From Kiritimatiellia bacterium (lineage in GTDB: Bacteria > Verrucomicrobiota > Kiritimatiellia > JAAZAB01): 40,695 bases of DNA. Shown piece by piece: positions 1 through 7,416 of this stretch. Location of the stretch: positions 1 to 40,695 of the forward strand of contig JAQUQV010000020.1 in NCBI GenBank assembly GCA_028715905.1. Reading direction: 5' to 3'. The translations under genes and the position numbers were made by a program. Under the pieces are notes generated by a model, which was not told where the DNA came from, did no database searches, and saw only the letters and a list, made by a program, of their open reading frames with translations. How positions within the stretch are numbered: the stretch's first letter is position 1; the number at the start of each line of letters is the position of its first letter.

Positions 1-2764
1 GCTTGGTCAACGTGCGCTTCTGCAATTGGCTCGCGCTCTCCTCGTCTTTCGGCACAATTCGCGGATAGCGGACAAGGCCGATGTTGGTCTTGCTGTCCAC
101 CGTTGCCTTGTCAATGTACCGATCCCAAGGACCGCCGACCGTGCCGAGGAATTCAAGGATTTCCTCGCGCATCCATTCCGGCGGATTCAGCCAGCGCTCG
201 CGCAGTTCGTTCAATTCCCGTGCCGCTTCTGCAATGGCCGCCTCCTGTTCTGGGGTGGGCATCGGCATCGGAAAGGTTTCAAAGCATGTTGTCGGCGTGT
301 AACGTGGTGTATTTCCACCAAGCACTGTGCCTTGGGCCAAAGCCCACAAATCGTGCAATCTGGATTGCAGGACACCGAAAAAGAAGTCGTCGGAGCGGGA
401 GAAAGCAAATGTGGCGCTGTCCGGCAAAGTCGGGACCCTCAGCCAGACAAAGAGTCGGTGCTTTGAAACGCGGCATGTGCAGAGGAAACGCGAAAGCGGC
501 GCAATGACCTCCCGCATGGCCGGTCTGGCCTCAACATGTTGCCACCATAGTCGTCTGTAAGATTCTCGTGCATTTTTCTCGCGATCGGGTTTGATCTCCA
601 CCCTGATGTATTCGAAAACGGCCTCATACTTGGCCGCCTCGTCATTCGGCATACCGACGCCATAGTCAATGATCCATTTCCCTTTTGGACGTTGGGTCAG
701 GTCCATGCCATTGACCCATGGCACTACAACGTCAGAATTGGGCCGCCCGTGCGGATTTGGCGAACGGAGAAACGCGATTGCCTTCGTCTCTTCGATGTCA
801 AAGCCTCCACCCTTCGTGGTGCCCATGAAAGCGATATTCAGATTGTCGGCTAAAGAGTCCGCCTGCGTGATATCCACCGCGGATGTCAAGTTGGCATTGA
901 TCGTGCCGACCGGCCTGTTGTCGATGATGCGGGTTTTCTCTTCACCGCCGTCGAAGGCAATCAGGCTGACATGAAGGTTTGCACCATCGAGAATCCAGTC
1001 TTTGTCAGAAATAGCCCAGAAAATATCCCCGGATTTCTTAATGCGTTTCAATACTTCCCGGTTTGTACCGCCGCGAATGCCCTGCGTGGCGAGAAGTCCG
1101 GCGCGTTTACAGTTATCCTTTTCAATATGGGAACGTGCTTTCTCAAACCAATAACAGCATAAATCGGCCTCATGCGGCACGTGGTCTTTCCAGACTCCAA
1201 AGAGTTTGTCCATGTATTCATCTCCGAGTTCGCGGCGAAGCATCTTGCCGCCCAAGAACGGCGGATTGCCGACTATAAAATCAATCTTCGGCCATTCCGG
1301 CTCTTTTGGATTCGCCGGATCGGATAAATCCATAATCGCATCCATACAACGGAAATTCCCGGCCATGGGTCGCAGGATGGGATCCTGGGTCACTTGGAAG
1401 CCGTTCGCACGTGTCCACTGTAAAAACCCGATCCAGACCGTCATTTGCGCCAAGTCATGGGCATAGGGATTGATTTCTATTCCGTAAAGTTGCCAGGGGC
1501 CAACCATCGGCAGATAACCGCCGAAACCTTTTTCCATTCCATAAAGGATGACTTCTTTTTCAAGGTCCTTCAGTTTCTGCAAGGTCACATAAAGGAAATT
1601 CCCGGAACCGCAGGCCGGGTCAAGGACTTTAACATTGTGGAGACCGGCAAGGAAGCGATGCAAGATACTGTCGGCCTCGCCGCGCGCCTTGCGTTCGGCG
1701 CCGGGCGATAGTTTTTTCGCCGTGCTTTTATCGGCTTTCTTTTGTCCGCTAATGAGGAGCGTTTCCACAATCTTTTTTGCTTCGTCCCATTCGCGCCGGA
1801 GAGGTTGCATAACGACCGGCTCAACCAGCGTCTCAATATCTTCCCGGCTGGTATAGTGCGCGCCCAACTGAGAACGCTTGGCCGGATCAAGACCGCGTTC
1901 AAACAGCGTGCCGAAGATGGAGGGGTCAACCGCGCTCCAGTCCAGCCGTGATGCGGCGACAACCTGCTTGACTTCGTCTTCGGTCATTTCAATGACGGAC
2001 GCATCGTCAAAAAGATTGCCGTTGAAATGGCGGATGGTATCAAGGCCGAAGTCCCCGCCATTCGCCATTGCCTCAAACAACTGTCGGATGAGTAAACCGA
2101 ACCTTTGCGGGTCGCCGCCGGATTTTTCCACAATCCGCGTAAAAATCATATCAGGCAAGAGGCCGATATCCTCGGCAAAAAGACAGAAAACAAGCCGATT
2201 AAGAAAATGCGCGACTTTTCCTGAATCCAATCCGCGCTTGCGGATGGATTCGGCAATTCCGGCGAACTGCTCCGCCACGGCCCGGGTGATTACTTCGCTC
2301 GTCTTGCCCGGGCGCAGTTTTTCCGGCTCAAAAAATACGGCCCGCATGATTTCTAAACTGCGTGGCTCGCCGAGTTGATCAAGAGCAATTTCGTGAGTTA
2401 CGGAAACCGTTTTCGTGAAGTTCGTATGAACGATAATTCTGTCAAGATCGCAGACCACGAGGAGCGGCGGACTTGCCAACGCGTCGCGGTACAAAAGCAA
2501 CTGGTCGTAAGCGGTGGCAAGGTCCTTGTGCTTGCCCTTGTACTCCCAGCCGAAAAAGTCCTTCTTCCATACGTCGGCGAAACCTTCGCCGCCGCCCTGC
2601 TTGGACGCGCCCTTCTCGAAGCAGAATGTTTCGCCAGTTGGATCGGCCTCGGCGGGTGTCGGATGAGCGAAGACGCGGCACAGGTCAATGAAATGCTCCT
2701 GCGCGGCAGAGCGCTCTTTCAATTCCGCCTTCTTCCACTTGGCTATGAATTCCACAATGTTCAA
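1..2764 (-). CDS. MmeI-like (type IIL) fused restriction endonuclease / adenine methyltransferase, 3' end cut by window edge
   Basis: One open frame runs from a TTG at 2764 to position 1 without a stop, giving about 921 residues; the C-terminus lies outside the window. The N-terminus (MNIVEFIAKWK) matches MmeI-type enzymes, and an in-frame TGA four codons upstream excludes a longer start. GAGG lies four bases before the TTG. Residues 64-78 hold a PD-ExK-like nuclease motif (FADVW...WEYKGK). SAM motif I (DPACGSGNF) is near residue 380 and the N6-adenine motif IV (NPPF) near residue 497, followed by the target-recognition region. In this family one polypeptide cuts DNA and methylates adenine in its recognition site, so no separate methylase is needed, and none is seen here. 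A pure methyltransferase with a dead nuclease is the alternative, but the E-x-K residues are intact. Confidence 0.88.
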   Translation of the reverse strand, partial: MNIVEFIAKWKKAELKERSAAQEHFIDLCRVFAHPTPAEADPTGETFCFEKGASKQGGGEGFADVWKKDFFGWEYKGKHKDLATAYDQLLLYRDALASPPLLVVCDLDRIIVHTNFTKTVSVTHEIALDQLGEPRSLEIMRAVFFEPEKLRPGKTSEVITRAVAEQFAGIAESIRKRGLDSGKVAHFLNRLVFCLFAEDIGLLPDMIFTRIVEKSGGDPQRFGLLIRQLFEAMANGGDFGLDTIRHFNGNLFDDASVIEMTEDEVKQVVAASRLDWSAVDPSIFGTLFERGLDPAKRSQLGAHYTSREDIETLVEPVVMQPLRREWDEAKKIVETLLISGQKKADKSTAKKLSPGAERKARGEADSILHRFLAGLHNVKVLDPACGSGNFLYVTLQKLKDLEKEVILYGMEKGFGGYLPMVGPWQLYGIEINPYAHDLAQMTVWIGFLQWTRANGFQVTQDPILRPMAGNFRCMDAIMDLSDPANPKEPEWPKIDFIVGNPPFLGGKMLRRELGDEYMDKLFGVWKDHVPHEADLCCYWFEKARSHIEKDNCKRAGLLATQGIRGGTNREVLKRIKKSGDIFWAISDKDWILDGANLHVSLIAFDGGEEKTRIIDNRPVGTINANLTSAVDITQADSLADNLNIAFMGTTKGGGFDIEETKAIAFLRSPNPHGRPNSDVVVPWVNGMDLTQRPKGKWIIDYGVGMPNDEAAKYEAVFEYIRVEIKPDREKNARESYRRLWWQHVEARPAMREVIAPLSRFLCTCRVSKHRLFVWLRVPTLPDSATFAFSRSDDFFFGVLQSRLHDLWALAQGTVLGGNTPRYTPTTCFETFPMPMPTPEQEAAIAEAARELNELRERWLNPPEWMREEILEFLGTVGGPWDRYIDKATVDSKTNIGLVRYPRIVPKDEESASQLQKRTLTK

Positions 2765-2850
2765 TGTGCCTCAGCAATCAGACAAGGACAAGGCCGACAA
2801 AGACGCCAAATAAACCGAGCCTTGTTTAAAACTTGGATATGTCTTGGTTC

Positions 2851-2878
2851 ATGCTAGCCGAAACTGTTCAAACGTCAA
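2851..2878 (-). promoter_or_regulatory. Candidate sigma-70 promoter of the MmeI-like gene
   Basis: Read on the minus strand, TTGACG (2878-2873) and TAGCAT (2856-2851) are 16 bases apart, about 80 bases upstream of the TTG start at 2764. The position and spacing are right, but the match is only moderate. Confidence 0.35.
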
Positions 2879-3029
2879 CGCCCAAAACGTATCAACAACA
2901 GGGGGATACAAACGCCGCAGTGCAGAAAAAATGCCCAACGTTCAACGATTCCGGACGGCGGCTATGATGATTTAATCCAGGCGCGAATTCTACCGCCGGC
3001 GTGAAGCAGTTCTATGGAAATTACCTTCC

Positions 3030-3155
3030 ATTCGCAACGCTTTACAAACAGATTCATAGAATGAAACTGTTTTCAGCTTTTGCTCATGCTCGCGCAATCA
3101 TTACGTCGTAAATTCCGTAATCATTGCTTCGCCCCCGAAACCAACTTTTATTCAG
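3030..3155 (-). repeat. Direct repeat copy A: remnant of the 3' end of the Cys-motif gene
   Basis: This stretch resembles 3189-3311, with an offset of about 159 bases. On the minus strand copy A still reads KVGFGGEAMITEFTT followed by a stop. The intact gene ends KVGSGYEAMIAEVMK in copy B. The repeat therefore covers roughly the last 15 codons plus the 3' flank of that gene, which suggests an old tandem duplication, most of which has been lost. Confidence 0.65.
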
Positions 3156-3188
3156 CACTTTTACTTAGCATCGGAAAGACCGCCCAAG

Positions 3189-3311
3189 ATTCGCAACGCC
3201 TATGAACAGATTTGCAAAACAAAACTGTTCTTGGCTTTTGCTCATACTCCGCAATCATTACTTCATAACTTCCGCAATCATTGCTTCGTAACCAGACCCG
3301 ACTTTTAACGC
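3189..3311 (-). repeat. Direct repeat copy B: 3' end and flank of the Cys-motif gene
   Basis: Second copy of the imperfect direct repeat. It contains the real stop codon of the 117-residue Cys-motif protein and about 70 bases downstream. Shared blocks include ATTCGCAACG, a CTTTTGCTCAT block and the GCAATCATTGCTTCG block. Confidence 0.65.
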
Positions 3312-3611
3312 TGTTCCACAACTCCGAAGAATTATGTCACGCCTTTGATGGCACGAATAATTATCCTTCAGACATCCCGGCCTGTATAAAAAAAGTGGAC
3401 AGGCCGGAGCGGTGCAGTCCCGGATAGCGGCGGCATCGAACCCGTTGCATTCAACGCAAAATGCGTTGACGGCGGCCCGAAGGCTCTTTCCCGCGTAGGC
3501 GCGCCGAAACGTGTCCAAATATCGGGGGGCATCCCGTCGCACGTCCTCAAGACGTTTGGCGCGTTTTAACTCGATTTCGCCCGCGCCAGGGCCTCGAATT
3601 GAGGCGCTCAT
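3258..3611 (-). CDS. Small Cys-motif protein (phage-like, putative zinc binding)
   Basis: 117 residues, reading from ATG 3611 (MSASIRG). The frame is open further upstream, but this ATG overlaps the stop of the preceding gene as ATGA, which argues for translational coupling. The centre carries FCVECNG...IRDCTAPACPL, a C-x2-C...C-x4-C-P-L pattern that could bind a metal. Proteins of this look occur in prophage-like and accessory regions of environmental bacteria; no function is known to me and none is claimed. The first half (ELKRAKRLEDVRRDAP) is basic and probably helical. The 3' end is duplicated downstream (3030-3155). It forms a cassette with the HTH gene at 3608-3928. Confidence 0.6.
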   Translation of the reverse strand: MSASIRGPGAGEIELKRAKRLEDVRRDAPRYLDTFRRAYAGKSLRAAVNAFCVECNGFDAAAIRDCTAPACPLFLYRPGCLKDNYSCHQRRDIILRSCGTALKVGSGYEAMIAEVMK

Positions 3612-3928
3612 TGTGCAGCCCCCTCTCCGTGAATCAGCGCGGAAACAGCCGACTCCAAAAATCCGCTTGCCCTTGTATGGCCGGGTAGAATCCTCTTTTC
3701 CAGAATCCCTTTTTTCGCCCAGGCGTCCACACAACGGACAGACACGGCCAGCCGGCGGGCGCACTCGCTGCGGCGAATTAACCTTGATTCCGACGCAGCG
3801 ACATGGACAGGATCGGGTTTCGCCGGGCCATTTCGGAGCTGGACCAGCAGGCGGGCACGGTCGCCGGGTGAAACGGATGGATCGGCCCGGAGCATTGCTT
3901 TCATGGCATCAAACGTTGTCGCTAACAT
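3608..3928 (-). CDS. Small helix-turn-helix protein (excisionase/MerR-like fold)
   Basis: 106 residues. A good ribosome binding site (GGGGGAGGA, seven bases before ATG 3928) supports the start. The N-terminal 30 residues are helical. Residues about 48-80 (RLIRRSECARRLAVSVRCVD, then AWAKKGIL) look like the winged HTH of the excisionase/HTH_17 type, followed by LPGHTRASGFLES, typical of the wing and recognition end. It probably binds DNA, as a small regulator or as a phage packaging or excision accessory factor. It overlaps the downstream Cys-motif gene by four bases and no other phage gene is nearby. The specific role is unknown. Confidence 0.65.
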   Translation of the reverse strand: MLATTFDAMKAMLRADPSVSPGDRARLLVQLRNGPAKPDPVHVAASESRLIRRSECARRLAVSVRCVDAWAKKGILEKRILPGHTRASGFLESAVSALIHGEGAAQ

Positions 3929-4591
3929 AATTTAATCCTCCCCCTTGTATTTCCAAAATTCACCCTCCTTCGCCTCCGATTGGCTTCCTCCTTCGCTCGG
4001 ATAACTTCGGCGGACAAGCCGGAGGGTTTCGCAGAGAGCTTCACTAAATTTTTACACACCTATACTTCAAGCCACCAGCAGGCGGCGCGCTTCGCGCGCC
4101 TGCCTGCCGGAGCCTGATTTCACGCTCAGCCGATTTGACCGACCACGTGTCACATGTTTCTGTCCGTCCTTGACATCGCCAGCCATGAATGATCGCGGCG
4201 ATGATTCGCCTTGATAACTTTCTCCGCCATAAGGCGGATCCGCCCGTGGCGGAAAGACCGACTTGGACAACATCAGAACCGAACCTGCCACCCCACGTTT
4301 TGCGTTTTTACACGTTTTTTAATCTGGGGCCTATATCAGGGGCCGACTCCATCGGCAATTACGACGACGACCCAATGCAAACGATTACCGTAATTTTATA
4401 CCCTGTTCCGGCAGGCCGGACGACAAGAAAAACTGCAAAAGCCCGGCCTTGTCGCTACAATCCAGACGTAATGCCAGGAGCACATCTCCGCATAAGAAAA
4501 CTCAGCGAAAATGTCTCCGGGATTCAAACTTCATGATTTCAACATGATTTTATAATTTTAATTTCAACTTTAACCGTCCCTGGCTTTCGGA
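3929..4591. other. Gene-free stretch with GC-rich hairpins
   Basis: No reading frame here looks like a protein. Visible elements are a strong stem GGCGCGC-TTC-GCGCGCC at 4084-4100, extended by GCAGG/CCTGC flanks with one bulged base; a perfect 12-bp palindrome GGCGGATCCGCC around 4233-4244; and an imperfect inverted repeat near 3985-4025 of the CCTCC...GGAGG type. Such segments resemble interspersed intergenic repeats. One of them could end the minus-strand transcript coming from 6738. Confidence 0.5.
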
Positions 4592-5190
4592 CATCATGTC
4601 CCCCTACTACTAAGAGGAAAACTGTCCCATTTTTTCGTATTTTTTTACATATTCCATTGACAATAAACGTCTTAACCTGTTCCACTTTAGAAGTACCGTT
4701 TCAACTGATATTTTCACCTTTCGCATTACTTCCCGAAAAGACGGTTTTGGATGCCGACATTATGATGTCCCCCTCTACTAATAGGGAAAAATGCGACATT
4801 TTTTCATGTTTTTTTGCATATTCCGTTGATAATAAACATTTTAACCTGCGCCACTTTCGGCGCATCGTTTCAGCCGGAATTTCAACCGTTTCACCGCTTC
4901 ACGAATAGACGGCCGGGATAACAAGCATCATGCCCTCTACTAATAGGATCAAAATGACCATAATTAAGCCGTTTTTTCTTTACATCTAATTGATAACAAA
5001 CGTGTTAATCTGACCAATTTTTAACCGTACTATTTTGGGCCAAAAAAAAAGGGCTTGCCCTGGCTATCAGCCAAAACAAGCCTATAGCCTTCTAATAAGA
5101 AGGCGTTACTTTGAAAGTTACATTTGTAACTTTTGAAGTTACACAAAAACCACCTCGCAAATAAACGGCCGGGGATAAGAAAACATCACG
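4592..5190. repeat. Three degenerate tandem repeats of ~168 bp, AT-rich, non-coding
   Basis: Units begin at about 4596, 4765 and 4930 with ATG(TC)CCCTCTACTAATAG-like blocks, giving periods of 169 and 165. Each continues through a T-rich run, then a TTGAtAAtAAAC block and a TTAACCTG block. Units 1 and 2 continue to a GACGG block before the next ATG. The end-of-unit sequence (AATAAACGGCCGGGGATAAG) reappears at about 5157-5178, so the third unit seems interrupted by roughly 90 bp of palindromic sequence. No spacer/repeat regularity of a CRISPR array and no conserved reading frame is present. Confidence 0.7.
5062..5142. promoter_or_regulatory. Cluster of perfect palindromes with repeated GTTAC/GTAAC boxes
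   Basis: Within 80 bases there are: GGCTAT/ATAGCC (5062-5067 with 5084-5089); GCCTTCT-AATA-AGAAGGC (5087-5104, 7-bp arms); AAAGTTAC-ATTT-GTAACTTT (5114-5133, 8-bp arms); and further GTTAC boxes at 5105-5109 and 5138-5142, so that TGTAACTTT also pairs with AAGTTACA. Such nested dyads could be operators for a dimeric repressor or a structured RNA. The cluster sits inside the third tandem repeat unit. Confidence 0.5.
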
Positions 5191-5322
5191 GGGAAGAAAT
5201 TCATTCAGGGTGTGATCGTCAATCTTGGAGACAACAGCTGGCAGGACAGACACGGTTTGCCGTTACCATGTCAAATGCATGGTTCGCAACTGGAGAAAGG
5301 GACTATTGATACGACAGCATGA
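5179..5322 (+). pseudogene. Possible gene fragment (47 codons), C-terminal remnant
   Basis: After an in-frame TAA (5176-5178), 47 codons are open up to TGA 5320, containing KKFIQGVIVNLGDNS...DRHGLPLP. The pattern of a Gly-Val strand followed by a G-D turn and a Leu-Pro strand recalls the C-terminal tail of DUF4143-type ATPases. There is no start codon in a plausible position and no ribosome binding site. It is convergent with the DUF5678-like gene. The assignment is weak. Confidence 0.25.
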
Positions 5323-5323
5323 A

Positions 5324-5524
5324 TCAATAAATATATTTCTTTAAGGGGTCGTGAGGAAACACGATAAAAGGTTCACGCACACCGGCCTTTTCCGTCTTTT
5401 CAAGCACAGCGGCTAAATTATTACCATGAGCCACAACGGAAGTGTCTTCCACGGATCGCAGAGACACATACCGCGCATAAGGGCAATCAAGTTTGATAAT
5501 TCTCGCTCCGGTTAATTTCTTCAT
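5324..5524 (-). CDS. DUF5678-like small protein
   Basis: 66 residues. The segment YARYVSLRSVEDTSVVAHGN, then LAAVLEKTEKAGVREPFIVF, matches the usual plan of DUF5678 proteins: a strand ending in the display of a value, then VVAxG, a helix, then (E/D)P-h-h-h-(F/Y). The function is unknown; family members are often small partners of other genes. The ATG at 5524 overlaps the stop of the upstream Schlafen-type gene by four bases (ATGA), so the two are translated together. It is complete, ending HDPLKKYIY. Confidence 0.65.
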   Translation of the reverse strand: MKKLTGARIIKLDCPYARYVSLRSVEDTSVVAHGNNLAAVLEKTEKAGVREPFIVFPHDPLKKYIY

Positions 5525-6738
5525 GGTTTATTTTTCCCCGCAGTTACTTTCCAGTATCCGCCTTTTCTGGCTCCCACATGACGGATTAGACCGGCGGTTC
5601 TTAATCGGGTCAGATGCCATTCAATACCTTTTATGGTCAAGCCCGTTGTCTTGGCTAATTCCGACGCCGACATAGCCGGATTTTTTCGCAGTAAAGACAA
5701 TATTTTCACCCTAGTTTCTACCCTGGTCTTCACCCCAGTTTCTACCCTAGTTTTCTCCGGCATTTCTTCAACTTTAGGTTTAAAGAAAGTAACCGATAAA
5801 CCGCCGAATTCCTCTCGAAATTCCGGTTCCGGCAAGCCGGCTTTTTTACAGGCGTCAACTATCTTTGTCGTCCCGCGTCCCCATGCTTCGATCATACCAG
5901 CCTTAAAAAACACATCTGCGAGGAACTCATTCCTTGGTTTGGAAGTATGGAGCTTTTTCAAATCTTCTATCCGGATGCTGGCCGGCAAGCCGCCGTCATT
6001 CCAGAGATTTAAGGTGTCAGGATAAATCTTTAATTGGGTATGCGCGCCAATATAGCTCCGGTGGATCACGGCATTGATCAACGCCTCGCGTAGCGCCTCC
6101 TCCGGATATTCCAGCGTGTCCTTGCGATATATACCTTCATAACTGATGTTTGAAACGAGGTATTTTATCCTTAAAATATCCATTGCTTTTTCTATCTGCT
6201 GAAACAGGTTGCCTTCAACGTTGTCCGTGCTGATAATATCGGTATCGTTGATAAACTTGCCTATTTTAATATATGCGGTTATGTAAAATCGTTTCGGGTC
6301 TTTGCCGAAAAGCAGAATAGCCGCGCGTCTTAAACGCCCGTTTTCAATAAGATTCAACTTTCTAAGAACAACCGCCATGTTTTTCTCGCCTTGTATAAAA
6401 GGAATTCTTTTAACGGCAAGCCTCTTGAATGTCCTGATCGTAGGCATATCTATGTCTTTCAGCGTGGCGCCTTCCTCGAAAAAACCATCCCATGACTTGC
6501 CTGATTTTGTCATTAAAAATTCCGAAAGCTCATGGCCCTTAAGTTCGGATATTGTGCTTCCGCTCCTTGTGTAAAATCGGCCATGGTATGAAATTGGGGC
6601 CGCTGAATAATCAACCTTGATTTCAATAATCGTTTTGCCGTCGCGTTTTTTGGAAGATACTTCCGGCGTAATTCCCAGAATATCCCGCATCTGGCCGGGT
6701 ATATCCGCAAGCATTTTTAATGGTTCTTTAACTCCCAC
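5521..6738 (-). CDS. AlbA_2/Schlafen-type ATP-binding transcriptional regulator, 5'-truncated
   Basis: 405 residues from GTG 6738; AAAGGA lies six bases upstream. The product contains the second half of an AlbA_2 (Schlafen AAA_4) domain (about residues 1-65, ending ISYHGRFYTRSGSTI), the HATPase_c_4-like region (about 200-315: EEALREALINAVIHRSY, WNDGGLP, then EAWGRGTTKIV), and a C-terminal winged helix (about 345-400: MSASELAKTTGLTIKGIEWH). Full-length relatives carry about 50 more N-terminal residues (ExxxxEFK...GxIxxGV). Here the frame just upstream of the GTG still reads KGQIV before a TGA, so the conserved G-x-I-V-G-V strand is split by the current start. It may be a decayed gene or a short functional version. 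It is head-to-head with the next gene, which also lacks its 5' end. A short linker has degenerate TRVE-type repeats (about residues 325-345). Confidence 0.75.
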   Translation of the reverse strand: MGVKEPLKMLADIPGQMRDILGITPEVSSKKRDGKTIIEIKVDYSAAPISYHGRFYTRSGSTISELKGHELSEFLMTKSGKSWDGFFEEGATLKDIDMPTIRTFKRLAVKRIPFIQGEKNMAVVLRKLNLIENGRLRRAAILLFGKDPKRFYITAYIKIGKFINDTDIISTDNVEGNLFQQIEKAMDILRIKYLVSNISYEGIYRKDTLEYPEEALREALINAVIHRSYIGAHTQLKIYPDTLNLWNDGGLPASIRIEDLKKLHTSKPRNEFLADVFFKAGMIEAWGRGTTKIVDACKKAGLPEPEFREEFGGLSVTFFKPKVEEMPEKTRVETGVKTRVETRVKILSLLRKNPAMSASELAKTTGLTIKGIEWHLTRLRTAGLIRHVGARKGGYWKVTAGKNKP

Positions 6739-6782
6739 GATTTGTCCTTTCCGTCACCAACCATCCTTTTACCCAGAAAACA

Positions 6783-7406
6783 ATGATGAAATACGGGTTT
6801 AAAGATTGCGGGATACTGCTTGCCACCGGGCCGACTTCCTGGAAATTCAAGGGCATTGACGATATTGACCAGCGGATAACAGACGCTTTGAGTTTCCGGT
6901 ATATAGTCCCGCCGCAGGCGCTGGATATTTATGCGCCCGCGCATCACAAGTCAATAATTGAAAAATGCTATAAAAACATCGGCGCGGACAAGAACAAGTA
7001 CCTGGTCTCCGTTAAAAAGGCAATTACACCGCTGCCTGAATCAAAAATCGCAACCAAGGTCTACGCGAAAACAGGCGACGCGGAAATATGGATAGAAAGT
7101 TACGGGGCGGACATCGCAAAGGAACTCAGGAAAATACTGAATGATTTATGCAAAAAACATATTGCCGTTATAAATCTTTATTTGAAACTTGAGGATCCGG
7201 CCACTTGCTTTATGACCGCCGAGCTGGAAATGCTCGGCTTCTTTTTCGCCGGCATACTGCCTTGCACCTACATGGGCGACGCTTTAATATTACAGTACCT
7301 TAATAATGTTCCGCTGGATTACGGCAAAATTATCGTTTATACGGACATGGCCAGAGAATTATTGAATTATATAAAAAGCAGCGACACCACCCTGGTCCCG
7401 GCGTGA
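6783..7406 (+). CDS. GNAT-like acetyltransferase fragment, 5'-truncated
   Basis: 207 residues from ATG 6783. The frame upstream of this ATG is open back to TAA 6729-6731 and reads SVTNHPFTQKT, conserved-looking sequence without any start codon, and no ribosome binding site precedes the ATG. The body (GFKDCGILLATGP; PPQALDIYAPAHHKSIIEKC; LEMLGFFFAGILP; GDALILQYLNNV) resembles the C-terminal half of bacterial proteins that join a GNAT-like fold to an ATP-binding or acyltransferase module. The gene has therefore probably lost its 5' half. It lies 10 bases upstream of the deacetylase-family gene and probably shares its transcript. Whether the remnant is functional cannot be told from sequence. 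Confidence 0.5.
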   Translation: MMKYGFKDCGILLATGPTSWKFKGIDDIDQRITDALSFRYIVPPQALDIYAPAHHKSIIEKCYKNIGADKNKYLVSVKKAITPLPESKIATKVYAKTGDAEIWIESYGADIAKELRKILNDLCKKHIAVINLYLKLEDPATCFMTAELEMLGFFFAGILPCTYMGDALILQYLNNVPLDYGKIIVYTDMARELLNYIKSSDTTLVPA

Positions 7407-7416
7407 ATAAAACCGT

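Larger units (their letters stand above)
2765..3257. other. Intergenic stretch with a decayed repeat, no gene seen
   Basis: About 490 bases without a convincing reading frame. It holds the promoter candidate of the downstream RM gene and two copies of a ~125-bp imperfect direct repeat, listed separately. The composition is more AT-rich than the flanking genes. Confidence 0.6.

Noticed and set aside
4189-4536. 115-codon plus-strand frame in the gene-free region
   Set aside because: Its composition resembles translated intergenic DNA; it crosses palindromic elements and has no ribosome site or domain.
4592-5190. CRISPR array
   Set aside because: The repeats are about 168 bp and degenerate over their whole length, without short identical repeats and unique spacers; no cas gene is present.
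4592-5190. Integron attC array
   Set aside because: No RYYYAAC/GTTRRRY core pairs in the right positions and no integrase in the window.
6717-6947. 76-codon minus-strand frame as the missing 5' part of the Schlafen-type gene
   Set aside because: It is in a different frame and its translation does not contain the expected AlbA_2 motifs; it is the complement of the GNAT-like gene.
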